A stretch of 64,000 bases of DNA from Furfurilactobacillus rossiae DSM 15814 (lineage in GTDB: Bacteria > Bacillota > Bacilli > Lactobacillales > Lactobacillaceae): assembly GCF_000428925.1 (NCBI RefSeq), contig NZ_AUAW01000001.1, forward strand, positions 124,001 to 188,000. The letters run 5' to 3'. This document shows, in pieces, positions 8,692 through 19,282 of this stretch. Under the pieces are notes generated by a model that was not told the origin of the DNA, did not search any database, and saw nothing but the letters and a program-made list of their open reading frames with translations. Each line of letters begins with the position of its first letter. The stretch's first letter is position 1. The position numbers and the translations under genes were made by a program.

Positions 8692-9558
8692 ATGCGAACG
8701 GGACTATTAGCAGTATTAATTATCGTGGGTGTGTGTTTTGCGACATATGTTGGTGCTGATCTTTATCGACACTGGGATACTGTGCGTCACTCATCTGCGC
8801 CGACAATTGGGGTAGCATTGAGCGGAATGCTGATTTTCTTTTTATCCACATTAGGGGTATCCGACTTTGCGGTCAGTACAGCAATTTATACGCCAACAAA
8901 ATGGGTATCTGTAAAACGGCTACCAGGAACACTTAATGTTCAAGGCGTCGTGCCATTTGTTTTGATGGCGGTCGGCTTCATTGGTGTCGTTAAAGTCGAT
9001 CCTGTGACCTTATTGGCACTGGTAGCTGCTCAAGTGGTGGGAGCGGTGTTGAGTCCTCGCTTTGTTGTGAAATTGCCTGAAAGGACGATCAAACGATGGA
9101 TTGCATGCGGTTTAATTATTGCAGGTTTATTCATTCTAGCCGGCCGATTACATTTAATTGCCGGTAATGGGACAGCCTTGCGACTCAGCGGACTGTCACT
9201 GATTGTTGGTTGTGGGTTGCAGGTGCTCTATGGGGCACTGAATAATATCGGTATCGGCTCTTATGCGTTAACGACAGCCACTATCTACGCGCTAGGATTG
9301 AACCCCTTGGTTGCTTTTCCAATTATGATGAGTGGGTCAGCGCTATCGGTTGCGGCCGGTAGTAGTTTATTTGTGTACTACGGTGATTATGATCGTAAGG
9401 TGGCCAGCATTGCATCGCTGTTCGGCGTTGTTGGCGTTCTTGTCGGGTTGATGGTCTTTGCACACTTCAATGTGGCGATTGTTTCTTGGCTTGTAATTGG
9501 CGTGCTTTTTTACACGTCGTTTAACCTATTTTATTCGCTATCTCGGACAAGACATTGA
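8692..9558 (+). CDS. TauE/SafE-like membrane permease
   Basis: A 288-residue integral membrane protein with about eight hydrophobic segments. The two halves each have a small-residue-rich motif (LSTLGVSDFAVSTAIYTP and GALNNIGIGSYALTTATIY), suggesting the internal duplication of the TauE/SafE (DUF81) family. Those proteins export sulfite, sulfoacetate or related anions. The substrate here is unknown. It is a single gene with a GGAGTG ribosome binding site. Confidence 0.65.
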   Translation: MRTGLLAVLIIVGVCFATYVGADLYRHWDTVRHSSAPTIGVALSGMLIFFLSTLGVSDFAVSTAIYTPTKWVSVKRLPGTLNVQGVVPFVLMAVGFIGVVKVDPVTLLALVAAQVVGAVLSPRFVVKLPERTIKRWIACGLIIAGLFILAGRLHLIAGNGTALRLSGLSLIVGCGLQVLYGALNNIGIGSYALTTATIYALGLNPLVAFPIMMSGSALSVAAGSSLFVYYGDYDRKVASIASLFGVVGVLVGLMVFAHFNVAIVSWLVIGVLFYTSFNLFYSLSRTRH

Positions 9559-9604
9559 GGAAACAAACGGACAGCCGGTGATGCTAGCAGAAATGGCGTT
9601 TAAA

Positions 9605-9613
9605 TGATAAAAT
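9605..9613 (+). promoter_or_regulatory. Extended -10 promoter of the two-component operon
   Basis: TGATAAAAT fits an extended -10 about 70 bases before the response regulator. The -35 is poor. Confidence 0.4.
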
Positions 9614-9681
9614 GAGAGCGTTGTTAAAAATTGAACCGTTCAGACTTAGAGAACGATAATAAAATGCGGAGTGTTAATTAA

Positions 9682-10398
9682 ATGGAAAACACGGAACAAA
9701 CAAATGCGAAGAAGTATAGTATTCTCATTATTGAAGATGAGAAGAACCTAGCTCGCTTTGTTGACCTTGAATTGAAACATGAAGGGTACACAACCCAAGT
9801 AGAATACAACGGTCGGACAGGTTTGGAAGCGGCACTTGAAACCGACTTTGATGTTATTTTGCTTGACTTGATGCTACCCGAATTAAATGGTTTAGAGGTT
9901 TGCCGGCGAGTTCGGGAAGTAAAGAGCACACCAATTGTGATGATGACAGCGCGTGACTCTGTGATCGATCGAGTTTCTGGTCTTGATCATGGAGCTGATG
10001 ACTACATCGTTAAGCCGTTTGCCATTGAAGAACTGTTGGCTCGTGTACGGGCTTTATTACGGCGGATTGACATTGAAGGTGAACAGAAGAACTTCAAACA
10101 AACCGTTGTTGAATATAAAGATCTGCGAATCGAAAAAGAAAACCGGATCGTTCGTCGCGGTGATGAAATCATTAATTTGACTAAGCGTGAATACGAGTTG
10201 TTACTGACACTGATGGAAAACGTCAATGTTGTGTTAGCCCGTGATGTACTACTACAAAAAGTATGGGGTTACGAATCAGAAGTTGAAACTAATGTCGTGG
10301 ATGTTTACATTCGTTATCTGCGTAACAAGATCGATCGCCCAGGTGAGGAAAGTTACATTCAAACAGTTCGCGGAACAGGATACGTAATTCGTTCATGA
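9682..10398 (+). CDS. arlR: OmpR/PhoB-family response regulator, ArlR-like
   Basis: A receiver domain (residues 12-128) precedes a winged-helix DNA-binding domain (about 138-236). The acidic pocket is E18-D19-E20, the phospho-acceptor is D62, and the conserved Thr and Lys are T89 and K111. The C-terminal RYLRNKID and [11 protein letters not shown] blocks are typical of OmpR regulators. The gene overlaps its kinase by four bases. The ArlR name rests on overall similarity of the pair and is not proven; LisR or CsrR-type naming is possible. Confidence 0.85.
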   Translation: MENTEQTNAKKYSILIIEDEKNLARFVDLELKHEGYTTQVEYNGRTGLEAALETDFDVILLDLMLPELNGLEVCRRVREVKSTPIVMMTARDSVIDRVSGLDHGADDYIVKPFAIEELLARVRALLRRIDIEGEQKNFKQTVVEYKDLRIEKENRIVRRGDEIINLTKREYELLLTLMENVNVVLARDVLLQKVWGYESEVETNVVDVYIRYLRNKIDRPGEESYIQTVRGTGYVIRS

Positions 10399-11975
10399 TG
10401 ACTGATAAACAAACAACCAAAAAAAGACGACGCATGTCGTTAAAATGGAAATGGGCACTCGGTACCGGTACGGGTGTCTTTGTCATTTTTACGATTGTAT
10501 TAGGATTATTATTTTCTAGCTTTACCTCAGTTCTTTTACGTCAGGAAAAACGACGAACGACAGATGCGATTAATGTCGTGACTCAACGGTTAAATGACAA
10601 TGTTAAGGACTTGACGAGTGACGATGTTGAACCGGTTCTTCGTCCTCGTGAAAATCCTTATTTACCGCATGATCCAAGTAAGCCAGATCAACAACATAAC
10701 TTGTATAATGATGCGATCATTCGAACGTTGGCCAATGATAATTTGGCCGTTAGCGTTTATGACCGTAGTGGCTCTGAAATTTTCGCATCACGGGTTGATC
10801 CACAGCCGTTTGAGTCCGTTAGCAAACGCCAATTGAAGTTAAGCCATTTGAATGGTCATGTTGTGTATGTTGGCCGCGCTCCGATTTATCAGCATGGTAC
10901 CAAACGGGTCGTTGGTTATGTTCAGGTAACCAATCAGCTCAATGGCTATTGGCGAACGTATCAACGAACTGGGTCCATCTTAATTGTACTGTTATTGATT
11001 GGGTTACTGGCAATATCGGTATTCGGTTATATTTTAGCTAGCTATTTCTTACGACCAATTTCTGATATTAGTGCGACAATCACTAAGGCGAGCGAAGACC
11101 CCCAGTCTAGTACGCGGGTACCGGAGTCTCGTCGCAATGACGAGTTGTCTGATCTGTCGGAATTATTGAATCGGATGCTGGATCAAATGCAACGATATAT
11201 TGATCAGCAGCAACAATTTGTGGGTGATGTGTCTCACGAATTACGGACGCCAGTGGCTATCATTCAGGGCCATATGGAGCTGCTAAATCGCTGGGGTAAG
11301 GACGATCCTGAGGTGTTGAATGAGTCCATTCAGGCTTCTTTAGCTGAAACCAAACGAATGAAGAGTTTGGTACAAGAAATGTTGGATCTATCACGGGCTG
11401 AACAGGTGGAAATTGACTTCCGCAATCAGGTTACGGATATCAAAATGGTAGTCAATCAGGTCTTTAACAACTTCAAGATGATTCATCCGGACTTCACGTT
11501 TTCTTTGGATGATGATTTACGTAAGCCAACTTACGTTTCGATGTTTCGTGATCATTTGGAGCAGGTGCTTATTATTTTGATGGACAATGCGGTCAAATAT
11601 TCACAAACTCGCAAAGAGGTCCACGTATCTTTGTCAGAAGACGGTCGGAACGCTCAGGTGTCCGTACAGGACTTTGGAGAAGGCATTGCACCTGAGAATA
11701 TGGATCGGGTCTTTAATCGCTTCTATCGGGTTGACAAGGCTCGCTCACGTGAAAAAGGCGGTAATGGACTCGGATTATCCATTGCTAAACGATTGGTCGA
11801 AGGGTATAACGGTCACGTTTCTGTTGAGTCGTCACTTGGCCATGGTTCAATCTTCCAAATTTCTTTGCATATTTTGACTGATCAGGAACGGCATCATTTG
11901 GAGGAATTGCAAGCAACGCAAGAGCCAAGTAAACCGCTTGATGAAACACTTAAAGATAGCAATTTACTTGAATAG
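10395..11975 (+). CDS. arlS: Membrane sensor histidine kinase, ArlS-like
   Basis: A 526-residue kinase. Membrane segments are at about 22-46 and 194-218, enclosing an extracytoplasmic sensor region of roughly 145 residues. A HAMP linker follows, then the dimerisation domain with phospho-acceptor H281 in VSHELRTP, and an ATPase domain with an N-box (DNAVKYS), a DFGEGI box and a [13 protein letters not shown] box. The signal is not evident. The partner regulator is directly upstream with overlapping codons. A terminator lies about 110 bases downstream. Confidence 0.88.
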   Translation: MMTDKQTTKKRRRMSLKWKWALGTGTGVFVIFTIVLGLLFSSFTSVLLRQEKRRTTDAINVVTQRLNDNVKDLTSDDVEPVLRPRENPYLPHDPSKPDQQHNLYNDAIIRTLANDNLAVSVYDRSGSEIFASRVDPQPFESVSKRQLKLSHLNGHVVYVGRAPIYQHGTKRVVGYVQVTNQLNGYWRTYQRTGSILIVLLLIGLLAISVFGYILASYFLRPISDISATITKASEDPQSSTRVPESRRNDELSDLSELLNRMLDQMQRYIDQQQQFVGDVSHELRTPVAIIQGHMELLNRWGKDDPEVLNESIQASLAETKRMKSLVQEMLDLSRAEQVEIDFRNQVTDIKMVVNQVFNNFKMIHPDFTFSLDDDLRKPTYVSMFRDHLEQVLIILMDNAVKYSQTRKEVHVSLSEDGRNAQVSVQDFGEGIAPENMDRVFNRFYRVDKARSREKGGNGLGLSIAKRLVEGYNGHVSVESSLGHGSIFQISLHILTDQERHHLEELQATQEPSKPLDETLKDSNLLE

Positions 11976-12084
11976 TTCTTTCTTTTATCATGGAAAGTTT
12001 GAATTGAGTGAAAAATAGTATTTCCCTTTTTGCCATAAGTCTTACTAACTGATCAGTATTTTCAACATTCAGTTAAATAACACA

Positions 12085-12130
12085 AATAAGAGGCCATCCT
12101 TCAAATTTGAAGGATGACCTCTTATTTTTT
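12085..12130. terminator. Bidirectional terminator between arlS and yidC
   Basis: A long hairpin with inner ATCCTTCAAATTTGAAGGAT and outer TAAGAGG/CCTCTTA arms. A T-run follows on the plus strand and an A-rich tract on the other side, serving the two convergent genes. Confidence 0.88.
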
Positions 12131-12171
12131 GTGGGCTATTAGCGAGCCATCACAATCATTGCAACAAACGG

Positions 12172-13131
12172 TTAGTCATTATGATGCTGTTGTTTCCCAG
12201 CATTACGTTTGCGATTGTTATGATCCATATTGTCACTAGTTGACTTTTCTTGTGGTTGACGTGATGTTATTGGCGCTGCACTGACTGGTGTTTCCGTTGC
12301 CTGAACAGGCTTAGGTTGCACATGAGTTGCATTTTCAGCTTGTTTCTTTTCGAGCTCTTTGGCCACTTGCTTCCGTATTCGAGGCCGGTACCAAGCGATG
12401 ATGAGTGTCTGCAAACAAGCGAACAAACCACCGACGAAGAAGTACAGTCCTAAGGCTGCTGGAGTGGAGAAAGTAACAAACAGAATCATGATGGGACTCA
12501 TGATCATCATGGAACGCATTTGTTTCTTTTGATCTTCAGGCAAACCAAGTAGTGAAAGGTATCCTTGTAATAGATAAGCTAGGAATGACAGGATCGCCAG
12601 AATAATGTTGGGCTTTCCTAAATGAATGCCATAGAATGTAGCATTTACTAATTCAGGGGCATATCGGATTGCCGCATACAGGGCTGCAAAAATAGGCAGC
12701 TGAATAATCAATGGTAAACAACCGATGCCGCCAGTCATTGAAATGCCGTTATCGCGGTATAGTTGCATCATTTCTTGACTGATTGCATTACGTTCTTCAG
12801 GTGTTTTGGCAGCTTTCTGACGGGCCTGAATGTCATTCATTTGAGGCCGTACCATTGACATCTTTTCTTGTTGAACCGTTGCCTGTCTGGATTGACGGAC
12901 CATTAATGGGAGCAAAATGAGTCGAACGATGACGGTCAGGAGAATGACGGCCCAACCATAGCTGCCGCCAAGTAGCTTAGCAGCCCATTCCATAAAGTGA
13001 ACCATTGGCTCGCCAAGGTAGTTCCAGATGTAGCCAACGGGTTTGCCGTGACTGGTACGCACACAGCCACTTAAAAGTAGGGTGAGAGTGCCGAGGGCCG
13101 TGATGACGGCTAGGCGGTTTCTTTTTTTCAT
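12172..13131 (-). CDS. yidC: Membrane protein insertase YidC (OxaA/SpoIIIJ type)
   Basis: A 319-residue insertase that helps place membrane proteins with or without SecYEG. The N-terminus is a lipoprotein signal ending in LLSGC. The core has five hydrophobic segments, the first with the conserved Arg in VRLILLPLMVRQS. The tail (about 250-319) is charged and Gln/Asn/Lys-rich, as in ribosome-contacting YidC2 proteins. It is followed on the same strand by no other gene and lies downstream of the acylphosphatase gene. Confidence 0.93.
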   Translation of the reverse strand: MKKRNRLAVITALGTLTLLLSGCVRTSHGKPVGYIWNYLGEPMVHFMEWAAKLLGGSYGWAVILLTVIVRLILLPLMVRQSRQATVQQEKMSMVRPQMNDIQARQKAAKTPEERNAISQEMMQLYRDNGISMTGGIGCLPLIIQLPIFAALYAAIRYAPELVNATFYGIHLGKPNIILAILSFLAYLLQGYLSLLGLPEDQKKQMRSMMIMSPIMILFVTFSTPAALGLYFFVGGLFACLQTLIIAWYRPRIRKQVAKELEKKQAENATHVQPKPVQATETPVSAAPITSRQPQEKSTSDNMDHNNRKRNAGKQQHHND

Positions 13132-13211
13132 TATTATCTGTGAATCCTTTCAAGTTAAACTTCATTAACTTGCTAAGAATACTAGATAATCACCGTGATT
13201 TCAATGCTTAG

Positions 13212-13487
13212 TCAGTAAATGTCAAACTTTTTCAACGGCTGAATTGCTTGTTTCGTTTGTTCAAGTTGAGTCACGTGAGCCCAACTATTAGGTGATTTTT
13301 TGATTGCTTCAATAAAAGTGTTCACCATGCCAGTTGAACCCTGCGCCAGAATAGTAACAGTGCCGTCCGCATTGTTGCGGGCAAAACCGTAAATGTGGTG
13401 ACGCACCGCCAATTGGTAAGTTGAGTAACGAAAGCCAACTCCCTGAACACGACCATGTGCGGTAAGTAGGACAGCTGTTTGAGCCAT
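13212..13487 (-). CDS. Acylphosphatase
   Basis: A 91-residue enzyme that hydrolyses carboxyl-phosphate bonds. The signature GRVQGVGFRYSTY carries the phosphate-binding Arg, and FARNNADGTV the catalytic Asn. It is transcribed toward yidC and diverges from the rRNA methyltransferase gene, an arrangement common in lactobacilli. GGAGGC precedes the ATG. Confidence 0.95.
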   Translation of the reverse strand: MAQTAVLLTAHGRVQGVGFRYSTYQLAVRHHIYGFARNNADGTVTILAQGSTGMVNTFIEAIKKSPNSWAHVTQLEQTKQAIQPLKKFDIY

Positions 13488-13557
13488 TGTTCGATGCCTC
13501 CTTAAAGTTTAATCGCGCTTTAACGTCCATGCTAGCATGAATGACTGCCGACTATGC

Positions 13558-13563
13558 TATAAT
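13558..13563 (+). promoter_or_regulatory. -10 element before SpoU methyltransferase
   Basis: TATAAT 23 bases before the ATG at 13586. No convincing -35 is visible. Confidence 0.35.
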
Positions 13564-13585
13564 TTTGACCAGCGAGGTAAAAAAT

Positions 13586-14356
13586 ATGGAAAAAATTGTA
13601 TCACTTCAAAATGGTCGGGTTAAGACCTGGAAAAAACTAGCAACTAAAAAGGGCCGCGAACAACAGCAATCGTATTTGTTGGATGGTTGGCATCTGGTTA
13701 AGGAAGCAATCGGTGCCGGCACGACATTAGTTTCGGTAATGGGCACGCATGAGGCATGGCGTGAATATCGTGATGAACTGCCAGCAAATTTAAACGCGTT
13801 TGAAATTAGTGATGAGGTCGCTAAGGCAATCGGTGACACGGTTACGCCACAAGGTATCTTTGCCGAAGTCAAAATGCCGGAGACAAGCACGACGCTGCCA
13901 GAGGTTGTTCACCAACCATGGGTATTTTTGGATGCCGTTCAAGACCCAGGCAATATTGGTACCATTGTGCGAACAGCCGATGCAGCAGGCTTTGAAGGTG
14001 TTGTATTTGGTCGCGGCACAGCAGATCAATTTTCTCCTAAAGTTGTTCGGGCAATGCAGGGTAGCCAGTTTCACATCAAACTGGTATCCGAAGATTTATT
14101 TTCTGCAACCCGCTATTTTAAACGATCTGGTATCGAGGTCTATGGTACTCAGCTCAATCCAGAGGCTAAAAATTATCGCGAATTAAAGCCAAAAGGTGCG
14201 TTTGGACTCATTATGGGTAATGAGGGGAACGGCATGACACCAGCGTTAGGGGATGTTACGACAGCCAATTTATACATTCCAATTCTGGGCCAGGCGGAAT
14301 CATTAAATGTTGCTATCGCTGCCGGTGTTCTTATGTTTCGATTGAAAGAACAATAG
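13586..14356 (+). CDS. SpoU/TrmH-family RNA 2'-O-methyltransferase
   Basis: A SPOUT methyltransferase with an N-terminal substrate-binding domain (about 1-95) and the three knot motifs: DAVQDPGNIGTIVRTADA, IMGNEGNGM, and ESLNVAIAAGVLMF. The length of 256 residues suits the RlmB/TrmH group that modifies 23S rRNA or tRNA. The ATG at 13586 is chosen because the conserved region begins there and GAGGT lies upstream. A longer in-frame reading from 13541 runs through the promoter. Confidence 0.9.
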   Translation: MEKIVSLQNGRVKTWKKLATKKGREQQQSYLLDGWHLVKEAIGAGTTLVSVMGTHEAWREYRDELPANLNAFEISDEVAKAIGDTVTPQGIFAEVKMPETSTTLPEVVHQPWVFLDAVQDPGNIGTIVRTADAAGFEGVVFGRGTADQFSPKVVRAMQGSQFHIKLVSEDLFSATRYFKRSGIEVYGTQLNPEAKNYRELKPKGAFGLIMGNEGNGMTPALGDVTTANLYIPILGQAESLNVAIAAGVLMFRLKEQ

Positions 14357-14488
14357 TTTCAAGCAAGACAGTGACTTTTCCGAAAGTGAAAATATTAATG
14401 CATAAGACTATGCAAAAGTAAGCAAACCTGCTACAATACCTTTCAGATTCAAATGGGCACCTCATACAACTTAAAAAGGAAGCATTGA

Positions 14489-14992
14489 ATGAAACCAAAT
14501 GAGTGGAAACAGGATTCTGAGTATGTTGCATTAGTGAGTGATTTATTAGCTCGTCCAGAAGTGCAACGTTTAGCGAACTTCACCCAACATCATCACAGCA
14601 ATCGATTGGAACACAGCTTAGGTGTTTCGTTTGACAGTTATAAGATTGCTAAACGGCGGGGCTGGAATTACCAAGCCGTTGCCCGTGCTGGTTTACTTCA
14701 CGACCTGTTTTATTACGATTGGCGGACAACCAAGTTTGACTTAGGCACACATGCCTTCATTCATCCACGGGTGTCATTACGAAATGCCGAAAAAATAACG
14801 GAATTGTCGGACATGGAAAAAGACATCATTTTGAAGCATATGTTTGGTCTAACCATGGCGATGCCAAAATATAAGGAGAGTCTGTTGGTTTCACTAGTCG
14901 ATGACTATGAAGCCTCTCATGAATATTTTGGGCCCTTACGTTTAAAAGTTGCAGGTCTTGTTGCTCGTGTAAAAACAGCGGCATCTTTCTAA
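14489..14992 (+). CDS. HD-domain phosphohydrolase
   Basis: A 167-residue HD superfamily protein. The metal ligands are in RLEHSLGV (His), in LLHDLFYYDW (His-Asp) and in a late LVDDYEA (Asp). AAGGAAG precedes the ATG. The N-terminus resembles small HD proteins of lactobacilli annotated as hydrolases. The substrate is unknown. Confidence 0.8.
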   Translation: MKPNEWKQDSEYVALVSDLLARPEVQRLANFTQHHHSNRLEHSLGVSFDSYKIAKRRGWNYQAVARAGLLHDLFYYDWRTTKFDLGTHAFIHPRVSLRNAEKITELSDMEKDIILKHMFGLTMAMPKYKESLLVSLVDDYEASHEYFGPLRLKVAGLVARVKTAASF

Positions 14993-15039
14993 TGGAAAAG
15001 AACAATTAGCATAATTTAAAGAGGAAGGGGGCGTACGTA

Positions 15040-15381
15040 ATGTCAGAGACAATGACAACAATGACAGATTTTAAACTCTGTCCAAAGTTTGAACGCACCT
15101 TTTCGATTTTGGGTAAAAAGTGGAATGGGCTGATTATTGAATCACTGTTGGCTCAGGGAGCTTTGCGTTTTAAGGATATTGCCAGTTCAATTGATAAATG
15201 TTCTGATCGGATGTTGGTTGAACGGTTAAAAGAGCTGGAAGAGGCAGGCATCGTTTCTCGGACAACGCACGATGATTCTGCGTTGATCGAATATCGACTG
15301 ACCGATAAAGGTCGCGATATGCAAGATATGATGGATACGATTCACGCGTGGTCAGACAAATGGAATGGCGAAGGCTGTTAG
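15040..15381 (+). CDS. HxlR-family transcriptional regulator
   Basis: A 113-residue winged-helix protein of the HxlR type. It contains FSILGKKWNGLII, LRFKDIASSIDKCSDRMLVERLKELEEAGIV (recognition region split across about residues 46-76) and YRLTDKGRDM. An early Cys, in the FKLCPKFERTF block, is at the position that senses electrophiles in some relatives. Its target is not evident. The preceding gene is co-directional, 47 bases upstream. Confidence 0.85.
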   Translation: MSETMTTMTDFKLCPKFERTFSILGKKWNGLIIESLLAQGALRFKDIASSIDKCSDRMLVERLKELEEAGIVSRTTHDDSALIEYRLTDKGRDMQDMMDTIHAWSDKWNGEGC

Positions 15382-15459
15382 TCTGCCATTGACTACGCAC
15401 TATCATTAGCATAAAATTAATTTTTGTAAACTTACTCATAATTAAATGCGACGAAAAAA

Positions 15460-15710
15460 AAGAGTAACTGTGTCGGGTTAGTCAGGAAGAACGGTCATTG
15501 ATTGAAAGCCGCTCATGAGCACACAGCGAATTCACTTTTTGAGCAGAAGTTGGGCGCTTATATCTGATAGTGTAAGCAAAAAATTCTCCGGGACCTCCGT
15601 TAACGGCTTTAAGTGGTACGTTGTTTGCGTTTGTAAATAATGTGCAACGAGGGTGGTACCGCGATTCGTCGTCCCTTTCCTGGTTTTTATCAGGAAAGGG
15701 ATTTTTTTGT
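15460..15710 (+). ncRNA. T-box leader of pheST
   Basis: This is a tRNA-sensing leader for phenylalanyl-tRNA synthetase. The T-box sequence AGGGTGGTACCGCG is at 15650-15663. A terminator (arms CCCTTTCCTG 15673-15682 and CAGGAAAGGG 15691-15700, then seven T's) follows. An AGTA motif near the 5' side of stem I is at 15463-15466, and TTC at 15531-15533 is the best placed Phe specifier codon. Uncharged tRNA-Phe should favour the antiterminator. The stem I fold is inferred by eye. Confidence 0.9.
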
Positions 15711-15764
15711 TTAAGGAAGATTAAGCGCACATTTGAGTAGATACTAACTTTTAGGAGGCAGCAC

Positions 15765-16811
15765 ATGGCATTAAGAGAACGACTGCAAGAATTGCATGAT
15801 CGAGGACTGGCTGACATAAAAAAAGGTGACAGCTTAGACCGCATTAATGAAATTCGCGTTCAATTACTCGGTAAGAAAGGCCCAATTACACAAGCGTTAC
15901 GTGGCTTACGTGATGTTTCGGCGGAAGAACGTCCCAAGATTGGGAGTTTTGCCAATCAAATTCGTGATGAGTTGACGGCGGCGATTGAAGAACGAAATCA
16001 AGAACTTAAAAAGGCCGCGATTAATGCTAAGCTGGCATCCGAAACGCTGGATGTTACGTTGCCTGGCACGCCGGTTGCACAGGGCCAACCGCATGTGATT
16101 CAACGGATTATTGATCAGTTGGAAGACATGTTCTTAGGAATGGGTTACCAAGTTGTCGATGGACCAGAAGTTGAAGATGATCATCACAACTTTGAAATGA
16201 TGAATCTACCTAAGGATCATCCGGCTCGCGATATGCAAGACACGTTTTACATCACACCAGAAATTCTCATGAGAACACATACCAGTCCTAATCAGGCGCG
16301 GGCAATGGAGGCTCATGACTTTAGTAAGGGCCCGCTGAAGATGATCAGTCCTGGCCGTGTTTACCGGCGGGATACAGATGACGCGACGCATAGTCATCAA
16401 TTTCATCAAGTTGAAGGATTAGTGATTGACAAGCACGTCACCATGGCTGACTTAAAAGGAACGTTGGAAATGGTTGCCGCTAACCTGTTTGGCGATGAAT
16501 TTGACGTTCGTTTGCGGCCAAGCTACTTCCCGTTCACGGAACCTTCTGTTGAAGCAGATATTACGTGTTTCAACTGTATGGGCAAGGGCTGTGCCGTCTG
16601 CAAGAACACCGGCTGGATCGAAGTGTTAGGAGCTGGTATGGTGCACCCTAATGTGCTTAAGATGGCCGGTGTCGATTCATCCGTATATGGCGGATTTGCT
16701 TTCGGTCTGGGACCTGATCGGTTTGCTATGTTGAAATACGGTGTCGATGACATTCGTAATTTCTATTTAAACGACACACGCTTCTTAACACAATTTTACA
16801 AACGGGGGTAA
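15765..16811 (+). CDS. pheS: Phenylalanyl-tRNA synthetase alpha subunit
   Basis: The 348-residue catalytic subunit of the alpha2-beta2 enzyme that charges tRNA-Phe. An N-terminal coiled-coil tRNA-binding region (about 1-90) precedes the class II core. Motif 2 is in the [22 protein letters not shown] region and motif 3 in [23 protein letters not shown] precedes the ATG. pheT follows after 9 bases. Confidence 0.97.
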   Translation: MALRERLQELHDRGLADIKKGDSLDRINEIRVQLLGKKGPITQALRGLRDVSAEERPKIGSFANQIRDELTAAIEERNQELKKAAINAKLASETLDVTLPGTPVAQGQPHVIQRIIDQLEDMFLGMGYQVVDGPEVEDDHHNFEMMNLPKDHPARDMQDTFYITPEILMRTHTSPNQARAMEAHDFSKGPLKMISPGRVYRRDTDDATHSHQFHQVEGLVIDKHVTMADLKGTLEMVAANLFGDEFDVRLRPSYFPFTEPSVEADITCFNCMGKGCAVCKNTGWIEVLGAGMVHPNVLKMAGVDSSVYGGFAFGLGPDRFAMLKYGVDDIRNFYLNDTRFLTQFYKRG

Positions 16812-16820
16812 ACTACAGCG

Positions 16821-19232
16821 ATGAAAGTTTCAATGGATTGGTTAAATGAATACCTCACCCTGGACGTGGACCCACAGACGTTGGGTGAGAAGATTGAACG
16901 AACAGCGGTCGAAGTCGACCAAGTTTATAAAATGAGTGATGGCATGAGTAAGCTGGTGGTGGGTGAAACGCTCAGCGTTGAGCCACATCCAGACTCAGAT
17001 CATTTGCATATCTGCCAGGTTGATGTCGGTGAGGATGAACCATTACAGATTGTTTGCGGCGCACCAAACGTCGCCACGGGACAAAAAGTAATCGTTGCTT
17101 TGCCTGGTGCCTGGATTGCCGGTCATCACAAAATTAAAAAGAGCAAGATGCGTGGCGTTGCTTCAAACGGCATGCTGTGTGCGCTTCAAGAAATTGGGTT
17201 CGACGAGAAGATCGCACCTAAGGCTTATGATGAGGGTATTTACATTTTGCCTGCAGACAGTGAGAATGGTTCATCTGTCTTTCCAATTTTGGGGATGGAT
17301 GACGACATTGTTGAGACCGATCTAACGCCTAACCGTGGTGACATGAACTCGATGAACGGAACTGCCTGGGAAGTTGGCGCCATTTATGGCAAGACACCCA
17401 AAATGCCAACGTTTTCGCTAAATGAAGATGGCTCACGCAAAGTCAGTGACCTATTACAATTCTCAGTAGATGCTGCATTGGCACCGACATATAAAATGCG
17501 TGTTGTCAGTGGCGTCACCATTCAGGATAGCCCGCTGTGGCTACAAAAACGGTTGTGGGAAGCCGGTATGCGGCCAATCAATAACATCGTTGATGTGACC
17601 AACTACATCATGTTGACGTATGGTCAACCATTGCACGCGTTTGACTATGACAAACTTTCTAGTCATCATATTCACGTTCGTTTGGCAGATGCTGGCGAAC
17701 ACTTAACGACTCTTGATGGTGAAAACCGCACATTGCGTGATAGCGATATGGTTATTGCTGATGACAAACATGCAATTGCCATTGCCGGCACGATGGGTGG
17801 TTTGGACACGGAGATTGACGATAATACGACGACAATTGCAATCGAAAGCGCCATTTTTGACCCAATTAAGATTCGTAAAACAGCGCGATTCTTTAATCTC
17901 CATTCAGAGGCTTCAATGCGCTTCGAACGCGGTGTTAATAAGGACGATAATCAAAATGCCTTAGACCATGCTGCAGCACTTATGGCTGAACTTGGACTGG
18001 GACAGACGGAGCAAGGCACTGGTGTTGGTAGCGACACACCTGTTGAACCTGCAAAGGTTAGCGTGACCTTAACGCGGATTAACCATGTGTTGGGTACTCA
18101 ATTGACAGTCGATCAGGTTCAGAACATCTTTGACCATCTTAACTTTCCAACTGACAACGATGGTGAGACATTCAATGTCACTGTTCCAGCCCGTCGTTGG
18201 GATATTCATATTGAGGCTGATTTATTTGAAGAGGTTGCTCGATTGTATGGATACGATAATATTCCATCGACATTGCCATATGGCACAATGACACCAGGTG
18301 CGTTAACGTTCAAGCAACGGATCATTCGTGATTCACGGCGGCTATTAGAGGGCGCTGGGTTAAATCAGGCGATTAGTTATGCTTTGACAACAACGGCTAA
18401 GGCTGAACAATTCATGATGCGCGATAGCGAACCTACTGAGCTAGCCTTTCCAATGAGTACTGATCATACAACTGCCCGGATGAATTTAATCAGTGGATTG
18501 CTGGATGATATTGCTTATAATGTTGCCCGTAAACAGAAGAATGTCGCCCTTTATGAACAAGGTCGAGTGTTCTATCGCGACGGTGATGCAATTCGGCCAC
18601 TGGAGGTTGAACACATCGCTGGGGCGGTCACGGGTGCATTGACTAAAAAAACATGGCATGCAGAGGCTGATACGGTTGATTTTTACGGTATCAAAGGCAT
18701 TGTTGACTTGTTCTTGCACGACATGGGTCTTTCAAAACCGGTTCATTATGAAGCGACTCAGGCTCATGCGCAGATGCATCCGGGCCGGACAGCCGACATT
18801 TACGTTGGTGACCAGGCCGTTGGTTTTGTCGGTCAAGTTCACCCTGAGATAGCCAGCGATTATAAGATTCCTGACACTTACGTATTCGAGTTGAATTTGC
18901 AGGCGCTTATTGATGCACCACATGATCAACAACAGTATGAGCCGATTTCGAAGTTCCCAGATGTTACACGTGATATCGCCATCCTTGTGGATCAGTCCGT
19001 GACTAATGCTGATGTTGTTGCTTTAATCAACAAGCGTGGTGGCGCACATTTGGCAGATGTTCAACTGTTTGACGTGTATGAAGGCGTTCATTTGCCAACT
19101 GGCAAGAAGTCACTGGCATATACGTTGACTTACCGTGATCGCCAAGCGACATTAGTTGAGGCTGATGTGACTAAGGCGTTTGACAAAGTAACCGCTGCTT
19201 TAGAAAAGGAATTTGATGCTGAAATTCGTTAA
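16821..19232 (+). CDS. pheT: Phenylalanyl-tRNA synthetase beta subunit
   Basis: The 803-residue beta subunit. An EMAP-like tRNA-binding domain (about 40-150) comes first, then the B1/B5 and editing B3/B4 region (about 200-400), the class II-like core, and a C-terminal ferredoxin-fold anticodon-binding domain (from about residue 705, FPDVTRDIAI). It forms one operon with pheS under the T-box. Confidence 0.97.
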   Translation: MKVSMDWLNEYLTLDVDPQTLGEKIERTAVEVDQVYKMSDGMSKLVVGETLSVEPHPDSDHLHICQVDVGEDEPLQIVCGAPNVATGQKVIVALPGAWIAGHHKIKKSKMRGVASNGMLCALQEIGFDEKIAPKAYDEGIYILPADSENGSSVFPILGMDDDIVETDLTPNRGDMNSMNGTAWEVGAIYGKTPKMPTFSLNEDGSRKVSDLLQFSVDAALAPTYKMRVVSGVTIQDSPLWLQKRLWEAGMRPINNIVDVTNYIMLTYGQPLHAFDYDKLSSHHIHVRLADAGEHLTTLDGENRTLRDSDMVIADDKHAIAIAGTMGGLDTEIDDNTTTIAIESAIFDPIKIRKTARFFNLHSEASMRFERGVNKDDNQNALDHAAALMAELGLGQTEQGTGVGSDTPVEPAKVSVTLTRINHVLGTQLTVDQVQNIFDHLNFPTDNDGETFNVTVPARRWDIHIEADLFEEVARLYGYDNIPSTLPYGTMTPGALTFKQRIIRDSRRLLEGAGLNQAISYALTTTAKAEQFMMRDSEPTELAFPMSTDHTTARMNLISGLLDDIAYNVARKQKNVALYEQGRVFYRDGDAIRPLEVEHIAGAVTGALTKKTWHAEADTVDFYGIKGIVDLFLHDMGLSKPVHYEATQAHAQMHPGRTADIYVGDQAVGFVGQVHPEIASDYKIPDTYVFELNLQALIDAPHDQQQYEPISKFPDVTRDIAILVDQSVTNADVVALINKRGGAHLADVQLFDVYEGVHLPTGKKSLAYTLTYRDRQATLVEADVTKAFDKVTAALEKEFDAEIR

Positions 19233-19282
19233 TACAAATTTAGATGGATTTCGAATGGATTAGTTACTTGTTCCATAAATCA

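Noticed and set aside
13309-13530. Second minus-strand frame over the acylphosphatase gene
   Set aside because: A frame shadow of acyP; the acyP frame holds the catalytic Arg and Asn.
13800-14186. 128-codon alternative frame in SpoU methyltransferase gene
   Set aside because: Same strand, shifted frame of a gene with intact SPOUT motifs.
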